Source: CAYUYH01 sp964449175 (lineage in GTDB: Bacteria > Planctomycetota > Phycisphaerae > SM23-33). Taken from it: a stretch of DNA of 19,938 nucleotides. Below, piece by piece: positions 14,216-19,938 of the stretch. A model generated the notes under the pieces. That model had not been told where the DNA came from. It made no database searches and saw only the letters and a program-made list of their open reading frames with translations. Every line of letters begins with the position of its first letter. Within the stretch, counting starts at the first letter, position 1. Made by a program: the position numbers and the translations under genes. Location: assembly GCA_964449175.1 (NCBI GenBank), contig CAYUYH010000012.1, positions 1-19,938 of the forward strand, written 5' to 3'.

Positions 14216-17200
14216 ATGAACAGGATTCTGCATTCAATCAGGGCGGTCTTCCCGCGACGCCGAAGGCTGTGGCGATACGTCTCTCCGCGCCGCCGCAGGC
14301 TTGGCCTGGTGCTGCTGGCCGTGTTCATCGCCTGCACATACGCCTACTGGTCCCTGACGAACGACCAGCGCATAGCCCGCCAGGCCAGGCGATATCTCCA
14401 ACTCCTCACCGGCGGGCGCGTCGAGATCGCATCGGTGGACTTCAGCCTCACCGAGGGGCTTGACCTGCGGGGCGTCCGCCTGTTCGTGCCCGGCGACACG
14501 AGCGGCGAGCCGTTCCTCCGCGCCAAGACGGTTATCTTGAGGCACAAGCCCTGGGACCTGCTGTTCAAGAGCAAGCTGCAATGCAGCGAGGTGATCTGCA
14601 TAGCCCCGGAGGTCACGCTGACCCACGACGCGCAGGCCGACACGTACAACTTCCAGCGGCTGCTGTTCTTCTCGTCCCATCAGCGGACCGATCCGCGGTT
14701 CGAGCTGGGCTGGACGCTGCCGCCGATCAGGGTCCGCCAAGGCCGGCTGCGGTGGGTCGACGTGGATCACGGCCTGCGTCTGCCGTTCGAGGAGATGCCG
14801 ATCACCCTGTCGATGGTCCCGGGCGCCGAGGGCCAGTACATCATCAGCTTCGAGGAGCAGCACGAGGGCAGCGATCCGGTGATCTCCGGCAGGATCGCCG
14901 TGGACATGCGGACGGGCAAGGCGAAGCTGCTGTCCGGCGTCGCGCCGATCCCCAACCTGGACCGGGCGCTGCCGGGCAAGTACCGCCAATGGCGCAGGCG
15001 ATATCAGATCAGCGGCGAGGTCCACATCACGGGCCCGCTGGACAGCGCTGCCGGGACCGGCGCCATGGCCTGCGAGTTTGCGGACGTCTCGCTCGTGCTG
15101 CCAGCCGATCAGGGCGGACTGGAGCTGACCGGCGTGTCAGGCAAGGCTACGTTCGACGACGCAGGCGTCACGCTCGAGGATATCGCCGGTCAGATCGCCG
15201 GCACGGGCGGCGGCAGCTTCAAGCTCTCCGGCCGCTACGAGGGATACAAGCCGGACAGCCCGTACGAGCTGACGGTCCAGGTCACGTCGATGCAACTGCC
15301 GTTGGCGGTCGCCCCCAACGGGGCGTTCGCCGAGGTGACGGACATGCTGGCCAGCACGTGCGAACTGTCGGGCCGCTGCGACATGTCGGCCGAGCTCGGG
15401 AGGGACAGCGCCGGCGCGATCCACTCACACGTGCTGGTCGCTCCACAGGGAATGAGCGCGCAGTGCAAGTACTTCCCCTACCGACTTGACGACTTGCGCG
15501 GCACGGCGGAGATATCCGCCGGCCAGGTCGAGCTGCGAAACATCACAGCCGCCAGGGACGGCGCCACCGTCACCGTCAACGGCGCGGTCGAGCTGCCCGC
15601 CTCCCGCGGCAACGCCCTGATCACCGTCTCGGCGAGCGACCTGCGGCTGGACGAAGAGCTGCGAGCGGCCCTGCCCGTGTCGGTCCGGCACATGTGGGAC
15701 GAGGTGCGCCCGGCCGGCAGGGTGAACGTCTCCGCCGACGTGCGATGCAGCGGCGGCGAGGTCGAATCCGTGGAGGCCGTCGCCGAGATGACCGGCAAGA
15801 CCTCCGCCGCCTACAAGCACTTCCCCTACCCCGTCGACAACCTCGTCGGCAAGGTGGTGTTCCGCGAAGGCGACGTCGCGCTCCAGCAGATTCGAGGCAG
15901 CAGGGGCCTGATGCGATGCCTGATCGACGGGACGATCCGACGCGTCCGCGACGGCGGGCCCGCGGACATAGATGTCGAGGTCAGGCGCTTGCCGCTGGAC
16001 GGCGAGCTGCTGGCCGCGATGGGCCAAGCCTCGCGAAGGATGCTCGCCTCGCTGCATCCGGCCGGCTGGGCCGACCGGGTGACATGCAAGCTGCACAGGC
16101 CAGACGGCGGCAAGATGCGGTACGCGATCGACGCGACAGTCAGCGAGGCGTCGTTCAAGCCGGATGCCTTCCCCTGCGAGGTCACCAACGCGACAGGCAA
16201 GGTGCGGATCGCCGACGGACTGGTGAACATCGAGCAAATCGAGGGCGACCTCAGCGAAGGCAAGGCAAGCGTCACAGGCCGGATTGACCTCAATGGCGCC
16301 GAAGCCGCTCTTCCGCGGGCCCGAGGCGACGGGGCGGACCTCGACAGGCAGGCCGCCGAGACAAGCGGGCGGGTAGCGCCGGCCGAGGGACGGACTGCCG
16401 GCGAGCTGTCCGTCAAGGCCACGAATCTGTCCATCAGCAAGGAGTTGCTGGCCGCGATGCCCGCCGGCACTGGCTCGCCAGGCGCGCACTTCGCCGAGGG
16501 CGGCAAGTGCGACCTAGACATCGACTACATCCGATGGACGCCCGGTCCGTCGGCGACGTCACAGCCCGCCGCCGCGACGGCTACGACCGCCCCCGCCGCC
16601 CAGAGGCGGTGGGCCATCGCCGGCAACGCGCGCCTCAGGGAGGCCGCCCTGCAACTGGCGGGAGACCGCGTGGGCGTCTCGGGGTCGCTGGTCGGCCTGA
16701 TCGAGCGAGACGAGGCCGGGACGGCATTCAACGCACGGGTCGCGCTGGATACGGTCGACGTTGGCCCCCACCGGCTTGGCGACTTTCAGGCCCGGGGTTC
16801 CAAGGCCGCCGGCAGCTCGTTCGTGAAGATCGACGATCTCTCCGCCAACGTATACGGCGGCAAGGCCGGCGGGCAGGTGGAGATCGACCTGTCCGACCCG
16901 CCGAGATACGGCATATGCCTTTCGGTCGAAAACGTGGACCTGAAGCGACTGTTCGCCGCCGGCGCGAAGAAGGGCGACGAGAAGGGCGGAATGCGGATCC
17001 AGGGCCTGTTGAAGGGCAACCTGCGCATGACGGCCACCGCCGGCCGAGTCGAGACGCGCCAGGCTTCCGGCGTGCTGAAGATCACCAAGGCGCGGTTCAC
17101 CCACCTGCCGGTCGTCCTGGACCTGGCCAACGTGATATACCTCTGGCTGCCCGGCAACACCACCTACGCCGAGGGCGAGGCAACCTATCGCATCGAGGGC

Positions 17201-17497
17201 GAGGATTTGATATTCGAGGAGATATTCCTGCGCGGTCTGGCGTCGTCGATGCTCGGCTCGGGCAGGGTGGACCTGAGCGACGACTCGCTCCACCTGGTGT
17301 TCCTTACGGGCCCGCCGGGGCGACTGCCGAGGCTGGCCGGCATCGAGGATCTGCTCACGGGCATCGCCCGCGAGATCGCCGAAATCCGCGTCACCGGCAC
17401 GATCGCCAGGCCCGTGCCGACGACGGTGTCGCTGCCGAGCCTGGACGACGCGATAAGAAGGCTGCTCAGCCCGCAGGCCGAGCGCAGCAGCAAATAG
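14216..17497 (+). CDS. AsmA-like large envelope protein
   Basis: A 1093-residue protein. A basic N-terminus (PRRRRLWRYVSPRRRRL) precedes one membrane helix (about 29-46), so the bulk is periplasmic. It is then almost entirely beta-strand, with the AsmA-type opening 'GRVEIASVDFSLTEGLDLRGVRLFVP' (about 67-92) and an AsmA-like C-terminal region 'GVLKITKARFTHLPVVLDLANVI' to 'GSGRVDLSDDSLHLVF'. Proteins of this superfamily (AsmA, TamB, YhdP) form long grooves that carry or organise lipids between envelope membranes. Three internal units with a 116-residue period lie in the middle, and a Thr/Pro/Ala-rich insert at about 780-800 (SQPAAATATTAPAAQ). No ribosome binding site is visible before the ATG. 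mtnP starts 33 bases after it. Confidence 0.78.
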   Translation: MNRILHSIRAVFPRRRRLWRYVSPRRRRLGLVLLAVFIACTYAYWSLTNDQRIARQARRYLQLLTGGRVEIASVDFSLTEGLDLRGVRLFVPGDTSGEPFLRAKTVILRHKPWDLLFKSKLQCSEVICIAPEVTLTHDAQADTYNFQRLLFFSSHQRTDPRFELGWTLPPIRVRQGRLRWVDVDHGLRLPFEEMPITLSMVPGAEGQYIISFEEQHEGSDPVISGRIAVDMRTGKAKLLSGVAPIPNLDRALPGKYRQWRRRYQISGEVHITGPLDSAAGTGAMACEFADVSLVLPADQGGLELTGVSGKATFDDAGVTLEDIAGQIAGTGGGSFKLSGRYEGYKPDSPYELTVQVTSMQLPLAVAPNGAFAEVTDMLASTCELSGRCDMSAELGRDSAGAIHSHVLVAPQGMSAQCKYFPYRLDDLRGTAEISAGQVELRNITAARDGATVTVNGAVELPASRGNALITVSASDLRLDEELRAALPVSVRHMWDEVRPAGRVNVSADVRCSGGEVESVEAVAEMTGKTSAAYKHFPYPVDNLVGKVVFREGDVALQQIRGSRGLMRCLIDGTIRRVRDGGPADIDVEVRRLPLDGELLAAMGQASRRMLASLHPAGWADRVTCKLHRPDGGKMRYAIDATVSEASFKPDAFPCEVTNATGKVRIADGLVNIEQIEGDLSEGKASVTGRIDLNGAEAALPRARGDGADLDRQAAETSGRVAPAEGRTAGELSVKATNLSISKELLAAMPAGTGSPGAHFAEGGKCDLDIDYIRWTPGPSATSQPAAATATTAPAAQRRWAIAGNARLREAALQLAGDRVGVSGSLVGLIERDEAGTAFNARVALDTVDVGPHRLGDFQARGSKAAGSSFVKIDDLSANVYGGKAGGQVEIDLSDPPRYGICLSVENVDLKRLFAAGAKKGDEKGGMRIQGLLKGNLRMTATAGRVETRQASGVLKITKARFTHLPVVLDLANVIYLWLPGNTTYAEGEATYRIEGEDLIFEEIFLRGLASSMLGSGRVDLSDDSLHLVFLTGPPGRLPRLAGIEDLLTGIAREIAEIRVTGTIARPVPTTVSLPSLDDAIRRLLSPQAERSSK
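15473..16456 (+). repeat. 116-residue internal repeats in the AsmA-like protein
   Basis: The motif FPY/FPC followed by 'xxDxLxGxxxI/F' occurs at residues 420, 536 and 652, exactly 116 apart each time. A second motif, ELxAA(L/M), occurs at 481, 597 and 743; the first interval is again 116, the second is longer because of an insert of about 30 residues rich in R, D and A. Between them each unit carries 'PAG..V...' then a C-containing strand. The unit is a repeated beta module of a long groove. Confidence 0.8.
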
Positions 17498-17530
17498 CCC
17501 GCCGACGGCGGCGAAGGAGAAGGATCGACC

Positions 17531-18418
17531 ATGGCCAGAGTGAAAGTCGGGATCATTGGCGGCAGCGGACTTGGCGACGCCCTGGGCGCCGGCGTCGAGG
17601 GCAAGGCGGCGAAGGTGGACACGCCCTTCGGCAGCCCCTCGGGCGCGATAGTCCAGACCACCTGGGGCGACGTGGACCTGGCCTTGCTGAACCGCCACGG
17701 GCCCGGGCACGTGCTGAGCCCATCGCGAGTGAATTTCCGCGCGAACATCTACGCGCTCAAGTCCCTCGGCTGCACGCACATCATCGCTTCAGGCGCGGTC
17801 GGCTCGCTGCGAGAGCACATCCGCCCCAAGGAGCTGGTGATACCCGACCAGATCATCGACAAGACTTTCAAGCGCGAGGGCACGTTCTTCGACGACATGC
17901 TCGCGGCGCACGTGGAGTTCGCCGCGCCGTTCTGCCCCGTGCTTCGCAGGCACCTGCTGAGCTGTGCCGACGCAGCCGGCACGAAGGTGCATGACGGCGG
18001 CACGTATGTATGCATGGAGGGCCCGGCCTTCTCCACACGAGCCGAGAGCGAGATGCACCGAAACTGGGGCGGCGACCTGATCGGCATGACGGCTATGCCG
18101 GAGGCCAAGCTCGCCAGAGAGGCGGAGATCGCGTACGCGCTGGTCTGCCTGCCGAGCGACTACGACTGCTGGCGGCCGACGCCAGCCGAGCTCGACAAGC
18201 ACGAGCTGCTCAAGGAGATCATCTCCAACCTCACCGAGGCCACCGCCCACGCCATCGCGCTGATCCGCGCCGCGGTTGAGCGGTTCGCCGAGATCGCCGC
18301 CGAGCCCAGCCCCGCCCACGCCGCGCTGGAGCTGGCGATATGGACCGACCGCCAGGCCATCCCTCCGGCGGCCAGGGAGCACTACGGCGTGCTCGTTGAG
18401 AAATACCTGAAACAGTAG
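17531..18418 (+). CDS. mtnP: S-methyl-5'-thioadenosine phosphorylase
   Basis: A 295-residue cytosolic enzyme that splits methylthioadenosine with phosphate into adenine and 5-methylthioribose-1-phosphate, in methionine salvage and polyamine metabolism. Motifs: phosphate loop 'GIIGGSGLGD' (7-16), 'RHGPGH' (55-60), 'ASGAVGSLRE' (86-95), 'MEGPAFSTRAES' (162-173), 'MTAMPEA' (186-192) and 'SDYDCW' (209-214). The last contains the aspartates that contact the adenine base and favours MTAP over guanosine/inosine phosphorylases. Length is typical, with a slightly longer C-terminal end. AAGGAG (17514-17519) precedes the ATG. No other methionine salvage gene is adjacent; the neighbours are envelope genes. 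Confidence 0.93.
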   Translation: MARVKVGIIGGSGLGDALGAGVEGKAAKVDTPFGSPSGAIVQTTWGDVDLALLNRHGPGHVLSPSRVNFRANIYALKSLGCTHIIASGAVGSLREHIRPKELVIPDQIIDKTFKREGTFFDDMLAAHVEFAAPFCPVLRRHLLSCADAAGTKVHDGGTYVCMEGPAFSTRAESEMHRNWGGDLIGMTAMPEAKLAREAEIAYALVCLPSDYDCWRPTPAELDKHELLKEIISNLTEATAHAIALIRAAVERFAEIAAEPSPAHAALELAIWTDRQAIPPAAREHYGVLVEKYLKQ

Positions 18419-18449
18419 CAGCCCTGCCCGATAAGACGGCGATTGCGAC

Positions 18450-19938
18450 ATGTCTGAGATTGCCGGCCAGACCCCATCGGAAATCACGACAAGCGACCGC
18501 TCGCTGCGGCGGGCGGAGACTGCGGCGGCGGTGTTCCTGGTGCTGCTCTACCTGGTCACGACGCCGGCGAAATGGTGGCCGACACCGGACAGCTCGGTCT
18601 ACCTGGGCCTGGCCAAGTCGCTTGCCGCCGGCGAGGGATTCCGATTCAACGGCCAGGTGTCCACACGCGTCGCGCCGGGCCTGCCGCTGCTGCTTGTCGC
18701 CTGGCGCTGGCTGGGCGGAACGGACTGGTTCTGGACGCACCTGCTGATCTCGCTGTGTGCGCTGGGCAGCCTGTGGCTGATGCATCGCTGCCTGCTACGA
18801 TGGACCGACAGGCACACCGCGCTGGCTGTAGTGCTGGCCACGGGCGTGAGCTTCCCGTTCTTCCAAAACGCCCACCGCCTGCTGACGGACATACCGTTCG
18901 TGCTGGCGTTCTGGGCGGTGGTGTACTGCCTTGCTCGCCTGCGCGGCGGTTCGCGGGCGTGGCTTGTGGTCGCGGCGCTGCTGACGGCGGCGGGGCTGTG
19001 CGTGCGCATCCCGGGCGTGGTGTTGACCGGAACGATGGCGATTGGAATCCTGGCCGACCGCTGGGAGGGTGGCGCAGGCAGGAAGCTCCAGGCCGCCTGC
19101 GTCATCGCCGCGGTGACGCTGCTGGCGGGCGGGGGGTTCTACCTGCTGTGCGTCCTCGTCGGCGAGCCGACGCCGTACTACGTGACCGAGCACGTAGAGC
19201 AGGTCGGCCGACATGCGACGGAGTACCCTGTCCACGTTCTGCCCGTGATGGTGGTCGACGAGCTGCTGAAATCCACCGCGGAGCTGCTGACCAGCCAGGA
19301 CGGCAGAGCGGTCGGTTGGGCGGTCGCCGGGCCTGTGATGATCCTGATGATCGTGGGGCTGGTCGCAGACTGGCGGAAGGGCCGACGCTGGTTCGCGGTA
19401 ACGCTGGTGCTGTATCTGATCGTCCTGACCGCGCTGGCCGGGCCCGAGAACGGCATGAGGTCACGGTTCCTCCTGCCGATCTACCCGCCGATGCTGCTGG
19501 CCGTGTTCGGCGGGCTGCGGGCCGTCGTTGGCAAGATCGCAGCCGGCAGGGGCCAAGCCACCCAAGCGCGTGCGGCTGCGCGCGCCGTGGGCATACTCCT
19601 GGTTCTCACCGTCCTCGCCAACGCCCCGCGCGCCGGGCGAAACGCATACTACTTCGCATATCTTTCTCGCACGGACGCCTACTATGACTACCTGCGCAAC
19701 GGTGAGTTCTCGGACCTGTTCGCCCTGGCGCACCGGCTGGAGGGCGTCTGCCCGCCGGGGGCGGTCGTGGCCACGCCCACGCCGCCCATCGTCCACTTCC
19801 TGTCAGGCTGCAAGACGGTTGAGCTTCCGCCGGGCAAGGACGCAGCAGCTATCATCGAGGCCATACGCGCCCAGCCGGACGTCCGGTTCGTCATTCTTCC
19901 CGCGGCCGGGCACCACACGAAACGCCTAGGTTCTGCAC
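18450..19938 (+). CDS. Polytopic ArnT/PMT-like glycosyltransferase, cut by window end
   Basis: The frame is open from the ATG at 18450 to the last base, at least 496 residues with no stop. After a short polar N-terminus there are about eight to ten hydrophobic segments (about 25-39, 77-88, 97-111, 124-136, 147-161, 170-183, 188-201, 216-236 and more after residue 290). The first extracytoplasmic loop, 'PDSSVYLGLAKSLAAGEGF' (46-64), carries an aspartate (D47) in the position of the catalytic acid of GT-C enzymes; 'LLTDIPFVLAF' (144-154) is also typical of the GT39/ArnT group. Such enzymes use polyprenyl-phosphate sugars to glycosylate lipids or proteins on the outer face of the membrane. The last ~100 residues visible are a soluble domain. 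It starts 31 bases after mtnP, with no strong ribosome binding site; the C-terminus is outside the window. Confidence 0.75.
   Translation, partial: MSEIAGQTPSEITTSDRSLRRAETAAAVFLVLLYLVTTPAKWWPTPDSSVYLGLAKSLAAGEGFRFNGQVSTRVAPGLPLLLVAWRWLGGTDWFWTHLLISLCALGSLWLMHRCLLRWTDRHTALAVVLATGVSFPFFQNAHRLLTDIPFVLAFWAVVYCLARLRGGSRAWLVVAALLTAAGLCVRIPGVVLTGTMAIGILADRWEGGAGRKLQAACVIAAVTLLAGGGFYLLCVLVGEPTPYYVTEHVEQVGRHATEYPVHVLPVMVVDELLKSTAELLTSQDGRAVGWAVAGPVMILMIVGLVADWRKGRRWFAVTLVLYLIVLTALAGPENGMRSRFLLPIYPPMLLAVFGGLRAVVGKIAAGRGQATQARAAARAVGILLVLTVLANAPRAGRNAYYFAYLSRTDAYYDYLRNGEFSDLFALAHRLEGVCPPGAVVATPTPPIVHFLSGCKTVELPPGKDAAAIIEAIRAQPDVRFVILPAAGHHTKRLGSA

Noticed and set aside
15425..16489. 354-codon antisense frame within the AsmA-like gene
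   Set aside because: It has no ribosome binding site or domain; the sense strand shows protein-level repeats, which fixes the coding strand.
1..19938. CRISPR arrays, tRNA or rRNA genes, insertion sequences, phage genes
   Set aside because: I saw no regular short repeats with spacers, no cloverleaf-like sequence, no transposase or integrase motif, and no terminal inverted repeats.

Overview
The window is GC-rich, gene-dense bacterial chromosome, most likely from a planctomycete of the Phycisphaerae type and probably a metagenome-assembled contig. The lineage is inferred from four features: alanine/threonine/glutamine/proline linkers of the 'SRPATQP' kind in exported proteins, a short Hc1-like (histone H1-like) protein, a large DUF3160 secreted protein, and a topoisomerase I with lysine/alanine-rich tails. 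The first ~70 bases are a G24 run followed by a C9 run and look like a sequencing or contig-edge artefact. A 10-N gap (4879-4888) lies inside the topA tail.

Left part (253-2805, + strand): a DUF350 membrane protein and a 71-residue one-helix membrane protein form a pair. After ~290 bp, with a good promoter and a dyad between its -35 and -10, comes a two-gene operon: a YhbD-like (DUF4004) MerR-type regulator and a bactofilin-like protein made of exact 17-residue repeats with a hydrophobic C-terminal membrane region. This matches the order of the Bacillus yhbD-yhbE-yhbF locus. A perfect 13-bp hairpin (2843-2875) separates it from the next, convergent genes.

Middle part (2906-8959, - strand): a secreted DUF4139 (MuiA-like) protein, DNA topoisomerase I, an exported protein of unknown function, and a macro-domain (ADP-ribose) protein. 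The last two are translationally coupled and end in an intrinsic terminator. topA follows with its own candidate promoter, which implies a start 29 codons inside the longest reading frame.

Right part (9196-19938, + strand): a secreted DUF3160 protein overlaps a CPBP intramembrane protease by 4 bases. Next come the tail-less Hc1-like protein, a FabZ-type hot-dog dehydratase, and a UvrC-like protein that keeps the UVR motif but has a degenerate GIY-YIG domain and no RNase H-like half. A 1093-residue AsmA-like envelope protein with 116-residue internal repeats precedes methylthioadenosine phosphorylase. Last is a polytopic ArnT/PMT-like glycosyltransferase that runs off the end of the window.

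Most of this is housekeeping and envelope biology. No phage, transposon, CRISPR array, tRNA or rRNA was recognised. The least ordinary parts are the YhbD/membrane-anchored bactofilin operon, the reduced UvrC-like protein, the periodic AsmA-like protein and the macro-domain/exported-protein pair.
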